From the NCBI GenBank assembly GCA_017934175.1, contig JAGBKB010000012.1:1-64000 (forward strand): DNA of 64,000 bases, given 5' to 3'. The position numbers were made by a program, and so were the translations under genes. Numbering within the stretch: position 1 is the stretch's first letter; every line of letters starts with the position of its first letter. This document shows positions 7,964 through 17,530 of this stretch, one piece after another. A model generated the notes under the pieces. It worked only from the letters and a program-made list of their open reading frames with translations, was not told the origin of the DNA and ran no database searches. The stretch comes from Lachnospiraceae bacterium. GTDB taxonomy: Bacteria > Bacillota > Clostridia > Lachnospirales > Lachnospiraceae.

Positions 7964-9616
7964 ATGAAAAATAAACTAATAAAAAAATTATTATCTTTAT
8001 TTGTAGTAATTATTATGACTATCAATGCTAATGCTGCTGTAGTATCTGATAATGATGGTTCAGCATTTATAACAAAAGCAGAGTTTGATAGTTTAAAAAA
8101 CACTTTTCAATCTCAAATTGATTATTATAATGTATCTATTGACAATAAAATTGATAATGCTATATCAAGTTACCTAGCAGGAATATCAATAAATCTTGAA
8201 CCATCAGAACTTTGGAGTCCTCTTATGTATGCTACAAATAATAAATTTAGATGGGCAAGTTTTAATTTACCTACAAGTACAGCAAAAACAAGTATAGTAA
8301 ATAATACAGTAGTAAATACTACAAGATATCATAACCACCCTGAATGTATTGCATATACTGGTTATAGAGCACATGGAAATCTTGGTGATACTCCAGAAGG
8401 AAAAAGTGGTGTTATCTACCAAGTTGGTCCTACAAGAGCATTTGCTCAAGGAGTTACTGGTGAAGCCGATTTATGTGCAAGGTCTTATGCTGCAAATGGT
8501 GGAACATTTGTTCAAGAATATACTTCATGGGATACAACTGGTCATGGTTTTCATGGTGGTATAGCCCAATGCTCAACAACTGATAGATCAAATTCTTTTT
8601 ATGATTCAAAAACAGTATCTACTGGATCAGGTAAATTATGGGATTTTAATATATTACCTAATGGAAATTTAGAATTAAAAAAATATAATTCATCTGCTTA
8701 TATTGATAATACAATTGAAGTTATAGGATATTCTTATAAAAATAATACAATAGGAAAGAATTCCTGGGATAATTTTAGAAATATTTATTGCACTGCTGGT
8801 GGTGCTGATTATACTTCAGGAATAACTATTAATATACCAAAGGGCACAAAATATACTGGTGGAACTACAGGCTCAATTCCATCTGCACAATATAGTTCTA
8901 CTTCAAATTGGAATTATGGTAAACAAAATATAGCATGGAGAAAAACTGATGATGGTATAGACTATAGTTTTTATTTCTTTGGCACTAATACAAGTCAAGT
9001 TGCATATGGTATTACGAATCAATCTGAACTTGATTGGGCATCTGCTACTCAAAATACTGGATATAGTGTAGGAACAAGTGCTACTTCAAGACATACATAT
9101 AAAAGGGTATATTGGCCATTTACTGGGGACACTACAGAAGATGTAAAAATATCTAATATAAAATATACTTATTATGAACCAAAAGTTGACCCTGCATACT
9201 CATCACTTAATTTAATAGAAAACCAATATGTGTCTGACCAATCAACTGATGTTGTATATCACGGTCAAGGTGCACCTGCTATAAAAGCAGAATCTGATGA
9301 TTCTAAAATTAAAATTAAAGATATAAAACTTTCATTGTATAGTGTAAGTAGTCCATATACTTTAACTTCTGGAAATGTTCGTATAATGATAAGTAAGAAT
9401 AAGTTTTCAAATGGTAGTTTTGCAACTACAAGTGATAGATTATTTGATGCAACAGTTACAATACCAAGTAGTGGAGAACTTACAATATCAATGGAAGATT
9501 CTGATGCATTTACATTAGATAAAAGAGGAGATATAGCCTGGATAAATATTTATGACACAGCAGGCACAGCCTTAGTAAAACTTGAAAGTATAAACCCTGT
9601 GCTGGTTTCAACTTAG
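7964..9616 (+). CDS. Secreted protein of the AVVSDNDGSAF family, paralogue 2
   Basis: This is a tandem paralogue of the preceding gene, 23 bases downstream. GTGGAG at 7951-7956 supports a start at ATG 7964 or 7961; ATG 7946 lies upstream of the ribosome site. The signal peptide (KNKLIKKLLSLFVV...NANA) is followed by AVVSDNDGSAFITKAEFDSL, a coiled coil (FQSQIDYYNVSIDNKID) and a beta-rich body. Shared landmarks are RYHNHPE, SSNW-YG, FGTN-SQ-Y-I, RIMISKNKF and WINIYD. The two proteins are probably co-transcribed, and a strong terminator follows at 9645. The function is unknown; an extracellular or surface-adhesion role is only a guess from the secretion signal and composition. Confidence 0.8.
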   Translation: MKNKLIKKLLSLFVVIIMTINANAAVVSDNDGSAFITKAEFDSLKNTFQSQIDYYNVSIDNKIDNAISSYLAGISINLEPSELWSPLMYATNNKFRWASFNLPTSTAKTSIVNNTVVNTTRYHNHPECIAYTGYRAHGNLGDTPEGKSGVIYQVGPTRAFAQGVTGEADLCARSYAANGGTFVQEYTSWDTTGHGFHGGIAQCSTTDRSNSFYDSKTVSTGSGKLWDFNILPNGNLELKKYNSSAYIDNTIEVIGYSYKNNTIGKNSWDNFRNIYCTAGGADYTSGITINIPKGTKYTGGTTGSIPSAQYSSTSNWNYGKQNIAWRKTDDGIDYSFYFFGTNTSQVAYGITNQSELDWASATQNTGYSVGTSATSRHTYKRVYWPFTGDTTEDVKISNIKYTYYEPKVDPAYSSLNLIENQYVSDQSTDVVYHGQGAPAIKAESDDSKIKIKDIKLSLYSVSSPYTLTSGNVRIMISKNKFSNGSFATTSDRLFDATVTIPSSGELTISMEDSDAFTLDKRGDIAWINIYDTAGTALVKLESINPVLVST

Positions 9617-9644
9617 TAAATATTTACAATAATAATAAAGATAT

Positions 9645-9678
9645 AAAATACCATATCCCTTGGATGTGGTATTTTATT
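9645..9678 (+). terminator. Rho-independent terminator after secreted paralogues
   Basis: AAAATACCATATCC pairs with GGATGTGGTATTTT across a three-base loop, with one T-G pair in the stem, and the descending arm ends in Ts. It closes the two-gene unit. A TTGGAT (9660-9665), 17-base spacer and TATAAT (9683-9688) overlap its descending side and could be an additional promoter for the next gene. Confidence 0.85.
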
Positions 9679-9705
9679 GTTATATAATAGATTATAGACA
9701 TTATC

Positions 9706-9734
9706 TTGATTTTTTTACAATTAATATATATAAT
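9706..9734 (+). promoter_or_regulatory. Promoter placing the start codon at +1 (leaderless) for EamA gene
   Basis: TTGATT (9706-9711), a 17-base spacer and TATAAT (9729-9734) form a near-consensus sigma-A promoter. The ATG of the transporter is at 9742, seven bases after the -10, so the expected transcript begins at or next to the start codon. No Shine-Dalgarno sequence is present before this ATG. Confidence 0.65.
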
Positions 9735-9741
9735 TGTATTT

Positions 9742-10686
9742 ATGAAAAATACATACGACTTAAATAAAGAGCGACTTAAACTTGCTTTTATTTCCGCAAC
9801 ATTTGGGACCATAGGAATTGTTACTCATTTTATACCACTTTCTTCTGCTGCTATTGTATTCTATAGAGCATTACTTGGTGGAATATTTATTGCTTTTATG
9901 ACTTACTTGTCAGGAAAAACAGTAAATATAAAAGCAATGGGTGATAATTTTTTTGTTTTGATATTTACAGGTTTCTTTATGGGACTTAATTGGGTATTCC
10001 AATTTGAAGCATTTAGAGTATCGACTGTTGCTATTGGAACTGTTTGCTACAATACTATGCCTATATTTCTACTAATAATTGCTTCATTTATGTTTAAAGA
10101 AAAAATTACACTTAAAAGTGTTATTTGTATAATTATAGCAACCATAGGAGTAATATTAGTTTCTAATGTTATATTTACTGGCATCAGGTCAAATGAAGTA
10201 TTGGGTTGCTTTTATGGAATTCTCGGTGCAATCTTTTATGCTTTGATAGTTATTTATAATAGAAAACTTAGTCATATAGAGACACACGATAAAGTAATAT
10301 TTCAGTTTATCTTTTCTGCCATCATAATGTATATATACATTATATTTATTCAAGATAAAAGTTTATTTTTTGAAGAAAACATTTCCAACAAAGAATTATT
10401 AATAGGTATTTTCTGTATTTTATTATTAAGTTTTTTCCATACGGGGTTTTGTTATGTGCATTATTTTAATGCTGTATCAAGACTAAAAGCAGAGACCGTT
10501 GCAATATTAACATATATAGACCCAGTTGTTGCATTATTTTTATCGTATTTTGTGCTAAAAGAAAAGGCTACAGGCTTGCAAATGATAGGAGCCGCACTTA
10601 TATTATTTTCAATGTTTGCAAATGAAATTATAAAGAATAAAAAAATGTTGTTTAAAGATAGAATACTGCATTTAGTTGGTAAATAA
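9742..10686 (+). CDS. EamA/DMT-family transporter
   Basis: A polytopic membrane protein of about 314 residues with roughly ten hydrophobic helices arranged as two EamA repeats, typical of the drug/metabolite transporter superfamily. Landmarks are an N-terminal AFISATFGTIG, VFYRALLGG in the first repeat and LTYIDPVVALFLSYFVLKE near the end of the second, the usual EamA signature. The substrate cannot be deduced; family members export amino acids, nucleotides or other metabolites. ATG 9742 was chosen because the region upstream is a promoter. An SDR-family gene follows after one base and may be co-transcribed. Confidence 0.85.
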   Translation: MKNTYDLNKERLKLAFISATFGTIGIVTHFIPLSSAAIVFYRALLGGIFIAFMTYLSGKTVNIKAMGDNFFVLIFTGFFMGLNWVFQFEAFRVSTVAIGTVCYNTMPIFLLIIASFMFKEKITLKSVICIIIATIGVILVSNVIFTGIRSNEVLGCFYGILGAIFYALIVIYNRKLSHIETHDKVIFQFIFSAIIMYIYIIFIQDKSLFFEENISNKELLIGIFCILLLSFFHTGFCYVHYFNAVSRLKAETVAILTYIDPVVALFLSYFVLKEKATGLQMIGAALILFSMFANEIIKNKKMLFKDRILHLVGK

Positions 10687-10687
10687 A

Positions 10688-11596
10688 TTGAGTACACAGA
10701 GAAAAAAAGTGGCTATAATTACTGGAGTAACTTCATTTCTTGGGAGGAGTGTGGCTACTTTTTTATTGGAGAAAGGTTTTATTGTATTTGGAATAGTTAG
10801 AACTAAATCAAGTAACATTAAGAATATTGAAAATATAAAAAACTTAATTACAATAGAACTTGATTTTAATAATTTATCTTCAAATGATTTTATAAACATT
10901 TTAGATGAGAATAATAAAAAATACATTGATGTTATAGAAAATATAAAAAAATTAAATGCTGACATATCACTTATTCATTTTGCTTGGGGAGCAACACTTG
11001 ATAGAAATAATTTTGCAGAGCAGATGATGAATATAGATATGAGTTCTAAAGTATTAGAATTTGCAAAAATTATAGGTGCCAAAAGATTTATATTCGCTGG
11101 TTCGCAAGCAGAATTATCTGATACGGCATATGGCATGGCGAAAAAACAATTTGCCAGTGTTGCAAGTACAGAATTAAAAAATAGCAAAATGAAATTTATA
11201 CATTTTAGAATATTTTCAATATATGGGAAAGAAGATAGAAGCACATCTATGATTAAGCAATTAGTTGAGTCATTTAAAGAAAACAAAGATATAGAATTTA
11301 GTTCTTGCGAATACAAATGGAATTATTTATATATAGATGATTTTACTAACATAGTTTATAAATTTATTACTAAAAATGTAGATTCTGGAACCTATGATAT
11401 AGCAAGTGATGATACAAGGACATTAAAAGATTATATTTTAGAAGCACATAGTATATATAATGCGAAGAATAATTTGTTATTTGGTAAAAGACCTGATAGT
11501 TTAGAAAAGTTTTCGCTGCCTAATATAAAAGATACAATGAATGCTATCAGTGATATAAAATTCACAAAGTTTTCTGATGGAATCATAAAATGTTAG
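10688..11596 (+). CDS. NAD(P)-dependent epimerase/dehydratase (SDR family)
   Basis: A cytosolic Rossmann-fold enzyme of ~302 residues. It has an N-terminal dinucleotide-binding motif TGVTSFLG, a FAGSQAE strand and the catalytic YGMAK (YxxxK) pair near residue 150, all typical of extended SDR sugar-nucleotide epimerases and dehydratases. The C-terminal half (YLYIDDF, GTYDIASDD) matches the same family. The substrate is unknown; cell-surface sugar metabolism is the usual role. The start is uncertain: TTG 10688 is one base after the EamA stop and TTG 10676 overlaps that gene; neither has a good ribosome site, which fits translational coupling. Confidence 0.75.
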   Translation: MSTQRKKVAIITGVTSFLGRSVATFLLEKGFIVFGIVRTKSSNIKNIENIKNLITIELDFNNLSSNDFINILDENNKKYIDVIENIKKLNADISLIHFAWGATLDRNNFAEQMMNIDMSSKVLEFAKIIGAKRFIFAGSQAELSDTAYGMAKKQFASVASTELKNSKMKFIHFRIFSIYGKEDRSTSMIKQLVESFKENKDIEFSSCEYKWNYLYIDDFTNIVYKFITKNVDSGTYDIASDDTRTLKDYILEAHSIYNAKNNLLFGKRPDSLEKFSLPNIKDTMNAISDIKFTKFSDGIIKC

Positions 11597-11601
11597 TTTT
11601 A

Positions 11602-11630
11602 TTGTTATATTTCTTATTATGTGATATAAT
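11602..11630 (+). promoter_or_regulatory. Promoter of uvrA
   Basis: TTGTTA (11602-11607), 17 bases and TATAAT (11625-11630) make a good sigma-A promoter. The predicted leader is ~50 bases long. No clostridial LexA box (GAAC-N4-GTTC) was seen in or near it. Confidence 0.7.
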
Positions 11631-11638
11631 GAAAAGTT

Positions 11639-11659
11639 AGGGCGGATAGTATCCGCTCT
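11639..11659 (+). other. GC-rich hairpin at 5' end of uvrA mRNA
   Basis: AGGGCGGA pairs with TCCGCTCT (one G-U) around a five-base loop, almost exactly at the predicted transcription start. There is no U-tract, so it is more likely a 5' stabilising hairpin than a terminator. Confidence 0.5.
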
Positions 11660-11686
11660 TAAAATGGTAATTTAGTAGGAGTTATT

Positions 11687-14515
11687 TTGGAAAAAGAATG
11701 GATAAAAATTAGAGGTGCAAGTGAGCATAATTTAAAGAATATTGATGTTGACATACCAAGAAATGAACTTGTGGTTATAACTGGTGTATCTGGAAGTGGG
11801 AAGTCAAGTCTTGCTTTTGATACTATATTTGCAGAAGGGCAAAGGCGATATATGGAGTCATTATCATCTTATGCAAGACAATTTTTAGGTCAAATGGAAA
11901 AACCTAAAGTTACATCCATTGAAGGTCTCTCTCCAGCGATATCTATTGACCAAAAATCTACAAATCGAAATCCTCGTTCAACAGTTGGAACTGTAACGGA
12001 GATTTATGACTATTTAAGACTTTTATATGCTCGTATTGGTATACCACACTGTCCAAATTGTGGAAAAGAAATTAAAAAACAATCCATTGATGAAATTGTT
12101 GATAACATAATGAAACTTAATGAAGGGACTAAAGTTCAACTTTTGGCGTATGTTGTAAGAGGTAAAAAGGGTCGCCACGAAAAGGTATTTGAGTCTGCAA
12201 AAAAATCTGGATATTCAAGAGTTCGTGTTGATGGAAATGAATATTCACTTGATGAAGAAATAAAACTTGATAAAAATATAAAACATAATATTGAAATTAT
12301 AGTAGATAGGTTAGTAATAAAAAAAGGTGTTGAAAGAAGACTGACAGATAGTATTGAAACAGTGTTTAAGTTGTCTGATGGACTTCTTCAAGTTGATGTA
12401 ATAGGTGGTAAACCACAGAATTATAGTCAAAACTTTTCTTGCAGTGACTGTGATATAAGTATGCAAGAAATTGAACCAAGGTCTTTTTCATTTAATAATC
12501 CTTTTGGTGCTTGTGAAAAATGTAGTGGGCTTGGGTATGAACAAGAATTTGATGTAAATCTTATGATACAAGATAAAGAATTATCACTTGCTGAAGGTTG
12601 CCTTGTAGCACCAGGTTTTGCATCTTCTCATAAAGATGGCTCATGGGCTGGTGCCATTATAAAAGCCGTTGCAAAAAAATATAAGATATCTATGACAAAG
12701 CCATGGAAAGATTTGTCAAAGAAAGAAAAAGATATAATTCTTTATGGCATAGGTGATGATGAAGTTAAAGTGACTTATACATCTGCGATTGGAAACACTA
12801 ATACTTGGTCAGTTAACTGGGAAGGTGTAGTAGAATCTTGTAGAAGAAGATATAATGAAGGAATGCTTACAGAGGCACAGAAGGCAAATTATGAAGAGTT
12901 TATAACGCTTCTTCCTTGTGAAGAGTGTCATGGCCAGAGACTTAAAAAAACTTCTCTTGCAGTTACCATTGGAAACAAAAATATTGCTGAAGTATGTGAA
13001 ATGCCATTAAATGATTTTAGAGATTTTATAAATAATTTAAAATTAACTGATATGCAGGAAAAGATTGGTTCAGTTATTTTAAAAGAAATAAAAACAAGAG
13101 TTAATTTTTTAATAGATGTAGGGCTTGATTATTTGTCACTTTCAAGAATGACAGGAACTCTTTCTGGTGGTGAGGCACAGAGAATTAGGCTTGCCACACA
13201 GATAGGAACTGGACTTGTGGGTGTGTGCTATATTCTTGATGAACCATCTATAGGTCTTCACCAAAGAGATAATTCAAAACTTATATCTACATTAAAACAT
13301 TTAAGAGATTTAGGCAACACAGTACTTGTAGTAGAACATGATGAAGAAACTATGAGAGAGGCAGATTATCTTGTAGATATTGGACCATATGCAGGAGTAA
13401 ATGGCGGAGAATTAGTTGTTAGCGGCGACATAAGTAAAGTTGAAAAATGTAAGAATAGTGTAACTGGGAAGTACCTTTCTAAAAAACTTGAGATAAAGGC
13501 AACTGAAAAATATCGTAAGCCAACTGGGTTCATAACAATTAAGGGTGCAAAAGAGAATAATTTAAAGAATATTGATGTAGATATACCACTATCAGTATTT
13601 ACTTGTATAACTGGAGTATCGGGAAGTGGAAAATCAAGTCTTATAAATGAGGTGTTATATAAGAGTCTTGCTAAAACTTTAAATCGTGCAAATACAAGAG
13701 CAGGTAAGCACGATAAAATAGTTGGTGTTGAGAATCTTGATAAAATTATAATGATAGACCAAAGTCCTATAGGAAAGACTCCAAGGTCAAATCCTGCGAC
13801 ATATACAGGAGTTTATGATTTAATCAGAGACTTATATGCATCTACACCTGATGCAAAAGAAAGAGGATATAGCAAGGGAAGATTTTCATTTAATGTAAAG
13901 GGTGGAAGATGTGAAGCATGTGAAGGTGATGGCATAAAAAAAATAGAAATGCACTTCTTGCCTGATGTGTATGTTCCTTGTGAAGTTTGTGGAGGAAAGA
14001 GATACAATAGGGAAACTCTTGAAGTTAAGTATAAAGATAAAAATATTTATGATGTATTAGAAATGACTATTGATGATGCAAATGAGTTTTTTAAAAACCA
14101 ACCACGTATAATGAAAATTATGGAGGTTCTTAAAGCAGTTGGACTTGGCTATATGAAACTCGGTCAACCTGCTACTGAACTTTCTGGTGGTGAGGCTCAA
14201 AGAATAAAATTAGCATATGAACTTGCAAAGCGTTCAACAGGAAAGACAATTTATGTTTTAGATGAACCTACTACAGGATTACATTTTTATGATGTACACA
14301 AACTTATTGATATATTACAAAAACTTACAGACCAAGGTAATACAGTTGTAGTCATAGAACATAATTTAGATGTTATAAAATCTGCTGATTATATAATTGA
14401 CCTTGGACCAGAGTCAGGTGATAGAGGCGGTACAGTTGTTGCTACTGGCACACCAAAAGAAGTATCAAAAATAAAAAAATCGTGGACAGGACAATACTTG
14501 GCAAAGATATTATAA
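11687..14515 (+). CDS. uvrA: Excinuclease ABC subunit A
   Basis: UvrA is the DNA-damage recognition ATPase of nucleotide excision repair, acting as a dimer with UvrB. The 942-residue length is standard. The N-terminal ABC module has Walker [10 protein letters not shown] at 33-41 and signature [14 protein letters not shown]; the second module has [10 protein letters not shown] and [14 protein letters not shown]. Zinc-binding CxxC pairs are visible ([31 protein letters not shown]), as is the insertion region between the modules. The start is TTG at 11687, five bases after AGGAG. It stands alone here, without uvrB or uvrC. The next gene overlaps its stop by one base. Confidence 0.97.
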   Translation: MEKEWIKIRGASEHNLKNIDVDIPRNELVVITGVSGSGKSSLAFDTIFAEGQRRYMESLSSYARQFLGQMEKPKVTSIEGLSPAISIDQKSTNRNPRSTVGTVTEIYDYLRLLYARIGIPHCPNCGKEIKKQSIDEIVDNIMKLNEGTKVQLLAYVVRGKKGRHEKVFESAKKSGYSRVRVDGNEYSLDEEIKLDKNIKHNIEIIVDRLVIKKGVERRLTDSIETVFKLSDGLLQVDVIGGKPQNYSQNFSCSDCDISMQEIEPRSFSFNNPFGACEKCSGLGYEQEFDVNLMIQDKELSLAEGCLVAPGFASSHKDGSWAGAIIKAVAKKYKISMTKPWKDLSKKEKDIILYGIGDDEVKVTYTSAIGNTNTWSVNWEGVVESCRRRYNEGMLTEAQKANYEEFITLLPCEECHGQRLKKTSLAVTIGNKNIAEVCEMPLNDFRDFINNLKLTDMQEKIGSVILKEIKTRVNFLIDVGLDYLSLSRMTGTLSGGEAQRIRLATQIGTGLVGVCYILDEPSIGLHQRDNSKLISTLKHLRDLGNTVLVVEHDEETMREADYLVDIGPYAGVNGGELVVSGDISKVEKCKNSVTGKYLSKKLEIKATEKYRKPTGFITIKGAKENNLKNIDVDIPLSVFTCITGVSGSGKSSLINEVLYKSLAKTLNRANTRAGKHDKIVGVENLDKIIMIDQSPIGKTPRSNPATYTGVYDLIRDLYASTPDAKERGYSKGRFSFNVKGGRCEACEGDGIKKIEMHFLPDVYVPCEVCGGKRYNRETLEVKYKDKNIYDVLEMTIDDANEFFKNQPRIMKIMEVLKAVGLGYMKLGQPATELSGGEAQRIKLAYELAKRSTGKTIYVLDEPTTGLHFYDVHKLIDILQKLTDQGNTVVVIEHNLDVIKSADYIIDLGPESGDRGGTVVATGTPKEVSKIKKSWTGQYLAKIL

Positions 14516-15216
14516 TGAATAAAGCATTATATTTTATAAAAAGAATATTTATATGGTTATTAATAGTATTTATGTCTTTAAATACTGTTTTAGCATCTAA
14601 CAAATATGGTAAGAGTTTAGATAAATATAACATTTCTTCTGATTTAGTGAAATCCAATCTTTATTTATTAAATGGTGATTTTGTTGTAGTTGGAGATAGT
14701 TATGCTTACTTATTGGTAGAAAACACAAAAGATTTATACCATTATGTTGTTAGACCTGGGTACAATATAACAAGATTATATTTTGAATTATTGCCAAAAA
14801 TTAAACCAGATACATTTAAATATGCATTTTTGTTTATTGGACCAAATGATTATATGGAACAACTTGAACCTGACAAGTTCAAATTTGTTCTTGGGCTATT
14901 TGTTGATGAACTAATAAAAAGAGGGATAAAAGTAGTGATGACAGATTATATAAAACCTCACACTGATTTTGTTATAAAATCTAATCTTATAAATGCAAAG
15001 TATTCTATTGATGATTATAATATGGGTGTTAGAGAAATAATAATTGGAAGAAATCTTTTATATGTTCCTATGGAACATTTGATAGAACAATTTGGGTATG
15101 GTAGTGAATATGATTTAGTGCATCCAAATGAGTTATTGTATGAACCATTATTAGCAGAAGTAATTGATTGCATAAATAAAGATAAAATACTGCAAAGTGA
15201 AATTAACAGTAAATAA
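14515..15216 (+). CDS. SGNH/GDSL-like hydrolase, secreted or membrane-anchored
   Basis: The start ATG at 14515 shares its A with the uvrA stop, which indicates translational coupling. The protein begins with a hydrophobic signal or anchor segment (residues ~6-27, ending VLAS). It then shows the SGNH blocks: GDSYA with Ser62, GPND with Asn111, and D200-LVH203 at the C terminus. This spacing fits an SGNH-fold esterase or O-acetyl hydrolase of polysaccharide or peptidoglycan. The block II glycine is not obvious. The substrate is unknown, and its coupling to uvrA gives no functional clue. Confidence 0.75.
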   Translation: MNKALYFIKRIFIWLLIVFMSLNTVLASNKYGKSLDKYNISSDLVKSNLYLLNGDFVVVGDSYAYLLVENTKDLYHYVVRPGYNITRLYFELLPKIKPDTFKYAFLFIGPNDYMEQLEPDKFKFVLGLFVDELIKRGIKVVMTDYIKPHTDFVIKSNLINAKYSIDDYNMGVREIIIGRNLLYVPMEHLIEQFGYGSEYDLVHPNELLYEPLLAEVIDCINKDKILQSEINSK

Positions 15217-15220
15217 TTTC

Positions 15221-15248
15221 TTGACATAATGTAATATTTTGATATAAT
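15221..15248 (+). promoter_or_regulatory. Promoter of tRNA-Arg
   Basis: A consensus TTGACA (15221-15226), 16-base spacer and consensus TATAAT (15243-15248) sit just upstream of the tRNA, with the expected start about two bases before the mature 5' end. Confidence 0.85.
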
Positions 15249-15256
15249 TATTGTAT

Positions 15257-15330
15257 GAACGTGTAGCTCAGCTGGATAGAGCACTTGGCTACGGACCAAG
15301 GTGTCGAGGGTTCGAATCCTTTCACGTTCG
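15257..15330 (+). tRNA. tRNA-Arg (ACG anticodon)
   Basis: A complete 74-base cloverleaf. The acceptor stem GAACGTG pairs with CACGTTC with discriminator G; the anticodon stem CTTGG/CCAAG encloses loop CTACGGA with anticodon ACG; the T loop is GGTTCGAATCC. CCA is not encoded. A34 is expected to become inosine. Confidence 0.96.
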
Positions 15331-15335
15331 TTTTC

Positions 15336-15356
15336 GCCCTTTCAAGGGCTTTTTTG
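15336..15356 (+). terminator. Terminator after tRNA-Arg
   Basis: GCCCTT and AAGGGC form a compact hairpin (15336-15349) followed by a run of Ts, five bases after the tRNA. Confidence 0.85.
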
Positions 15357-15386
15357 TGTAAGTGCATTTTTTTAAGATGCATTACA
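15357..15386 (+). other. Imperfect inverted repeat upstream of def
   Basis: TGTAAGTGCAT and ATGCATTACA can form a stem with one bulge around a T-rich loop, about 25 bases before the def start codon. It could be a leader hairpin or operator of the def-fmt operon. It has no terminator-type T-tract after it. Confidence 0.35.
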
Positions 15387-15411
15387 TATTGTATTTTATT
15401 GAGAGGAAAAT

Positions 15412-15897
15412 ATGTCAATAAGGAATATTAGACAAACTGGTGATGAAATATTAAGAAAGAAGTCTAAAGAAGTAACAGTTCTTAATGATAGGCTTAAAGA
15501 ACTTATAGTTGATATGAAAGAAACTATGAATAAAATGGAAGGTGTGGGTATAGCGGCTGTTCAAGTTGGAATATTAAAAAGAATAATTATTTGTAAACCA
15601 AATGAAGAAGAAAAAGAAGTCGTGCTTATAAATCCAGTTATAGTAAGTAAGTCTGATGAGACAGAAGAAGATTCTGAAGGTTGCCTTTCTGTTGAAGGAT
15701 ATAAGGGTGATGTAATCAGACCTAAAAGTATTGTGGTTAAAGCAAAAGATGAGAATATGAATGATATAGAATTTGATGCAGAGGGATTTTTTGCAAGAAT
15801 TATTTGTCATGAAGTAGACCATCTTGATGGTATATTATACACAGATAAGGTAGTCCCAGGAACTTTAAAAGATTTATCAAGTGAAGAGGAAAATTAA
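15412..15897 (+). CDS. def: Peptide deformylase
   Basis: Removes the N-formyl group from nascent peptides, using a metal ion. At 161 residues it has all three conserved blocks: GVGIAAVQ at 45-52, EGCLS with metal ligand Cys91, and HEVDH with ligands His133 and His137 and catalytic Glu134. GAGAGGA lies just upstream of ATG 15412. Its stop overlaps the fmt start by one base, giving the classical def-fmt pair: one enzyme adds the formyl group to initiator tRNA and the other removes it from protein. Confidence 0.97.
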   Translation: MSIRNIRQTGDEILRKKSKEVTVLNDRLKELIVDMKETMNKMEGVGIAAVQVGILKRIIICKPNEEEKEVVLINPVIVSKSDETEEDSEGCLSVEGYKGDVIRPKSIVVKAKDENMNDIEFDAEGFFARIICHEVDHLDGILYTDKVVPGTLKDLSSEEEN

Positions 15898-16823
15898 TGA
15901 AAATAATTTTTATGGGAACTCCTGATTTTGCAGTTCCTACATTACTTGAATTATATAATGATAAAGATATAGAGATTTCTTATGTTGTAACCAAAGCAGA
16001 CTCTAAATCAAATAGAGGACAAAAAATAAATTATTCAGATGTAAAAAAGAAAGCACTTGAACTTGGGCTTAATCTTTTACAACCTGAAAAAATAAAAAGT
16101 GATATAGATGCTATTGATAAAATAAAAAAAGCAAATCCAGATTTTATAGTTGTAGTTGCATATGGGCAGATTTTATCAAAAGAAATATTAGATATTCCAA
16201 AATATGCTTGTATAAATGGACATGCATCACTATTGCCAAAATATCGTGGGGCTTCACCTATACAAAGTGCAATACTCAATGGTGATGAAATTACTGGTAC
16301 AACTTCTATGCTCATGGATGTGGGACTTGATACTGGAGATATTTTAGAACAAAATAGTATTGAGATTGACAAAAAAGATACATCTGATAAATTATTTGAA
16401 AAACTATCTATATTAACTGCAAAAACAATTCACCACACTATAAAGAACTTTGCAGATTTGAAAAGAGTTAAGCAAGATGATAATAAGGCAACAAAAGCAA
16501 TTATTATAAAAAAAGAATATGGGAAAATTGACTTTAAAAATGAAAATAAAATTGATATAGATAGAAAAATTAGAGCATATACATCTTGGCCATCAGCGTA
16601 CATAGATTTAAATGAGAAAGAAAAACTTAAGATATGGGATGTGGATATAATAGAAGGAGATATAGATTTGTCACAATCAAAAATGCTTATAGATAATATA
16701 TATATTGATGGTGATGCTTTATATGCAAAGTGCAAAGATGGATATCTAAAGATTAATCAAGTGCAAAAAAGTGGAAAGAATAAAATGTCATCTAAAGACT
16801 TTATCAATGGACTTAAAATCTAA
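15897..16823 (+). CDS. fmt: Methionyl-tRNA formyltransferase
   Basis: Formylates Met-tRNA(fMet) using 10-formyltetrahydrofolate. At 308 residues it has the N-terminal FMGTPDFAVPTL nucleotide-fold motif and the formyltransferase core NGHASLLPKYRGASPIQSAI, which carries the catalytic Asn and His, with the downstream MDVGLDTGDI giving the catalytic Asp. The C-terminal OB-type domain includes IRAYTSWPSAYI. It is translationally coupled to def. Confidence 0.97.
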   Translation: MKIIFMGTPDFAVPTLLELYNDKDIEISYVVTKADSKSNRGQKINYSDVKKKALELGLNLLQPEKIKSDIDAIDKIKKANPDFIVVVAYGQILSKEILDIPKYACINGHASLLPKYRGASPIQSAILNGDEITGTTSMLMDVGLDTGDILEQNSIEIDKKDTSDKLFEKLSILTAKTIHHTIKNFADLKRVKQDDNKATKAIIIKKEYGKIDFKNENKIDIDRKIRAYTSWPSAYIDLNEKEKLKIWDVDIIEGDIDLSQSKMLIDNIYIDGDALYAKCKDGYLKINQVQKSGKNKMSSKDFINGLKI

Positions 16824-16843
16824 TTAAAGAAAGGAGATTATTT

Positions 16844-17530
16844 ATGTTTTATGACCCAACCTATTTTTTAGTTATAATAGCAATAGTATTAACTTCTGCA
16901 GTACAGATGTATATGACTTCAACATTTTCTAAATATGAAAATGTGATGTCAAAATCTGGTTTAACTGCAAGTAAGGCAGCATCTATGATTTTATCTTCAA
17001 GTGGTATTGATAATGTCAGAATTGGTAGAGTTGCTGGAAATCTTACTGACCACTATGCTCCATTAAAAAAAGAACTGAATTTATCTGATACTACTTATGA
17101 TAGTAGGAGTATAGCCTCAATAGGTGTTGCGGCTCATGAATGTGGACATGCATTACAAGATAATAGAAAAATGTTTTTACTTAATCTACAAATGTCTATA
17201 GTTCCAGTGGTCAATTTTGCATCTAAACTATCTATACCAATGATATTTATTGGCATAATACTTGGTATGCTTAATCTTGCTAATATAGGTATATATTTAT
17301 TTGGAGCGACTCTTGTATATCAGTTACTTACTTTACCAATAGAATTTGATGCATCAAATAGTGCCATAAAAGTTTTAAGGTCATATAATATGATGGATGA
17401 ATCTGAACTTTATGGTGTAAAAAAAGTTTTAACTGCTGCGGCTCTAACTTATGTAGCAGCGGCTGCAAGTACTATATTACAACTTTTGAGATTTGTAATT
17501 TTAGTTAATGGCAGCAGAAGAAATGACTAA
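16844..17530 (+). CDS. Zinc-dependent membrane protease, YugP family
   Basis: A 228-residue membrane protein of the Zn_peptidase_2 (DUF/YugP) family. The N-terminal transmembrane segment starts FLVIIAIVLTSAV; the metallopeptidase motif is HECGH with His98, Glu99 and His102. Two further hydrophobic segments follow (~125-160), and a last one lies near the C terminus. EFDAS at ~170 probably supplies another zinc ligand. A ribosome site AAAGGAG precedes ATG 16844. Its place between fmt and rsmB is common in Clostridia. The biological substrate is unknown. Confidence 0.9.
   Translation: MFYDPTYFLVIIAIVLTSAVQMYMTSTFSKYENVMSKSGLTASKAASMILSSSGIDNVRIGRVAGNLTDHYAPLKKELNLSDTTYDSRSIASIGVAAHECGHALQDNRKMFLLNLQMSIVPVVNFASKLSIPMIFIGIILGMLNLANIGIYLFGATLVYQLLTLPIEFDASNSAIKVLRSYNMMDESELYGVKKVLTAAALTYVAAAASTILQLLRFVILVNGSRRND

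Noticed and set aside
11602-11690. LexA/SOS control of uvrA
   Set aside because: The hairpin near the start does not match a GAAC-N4-GTTC box.
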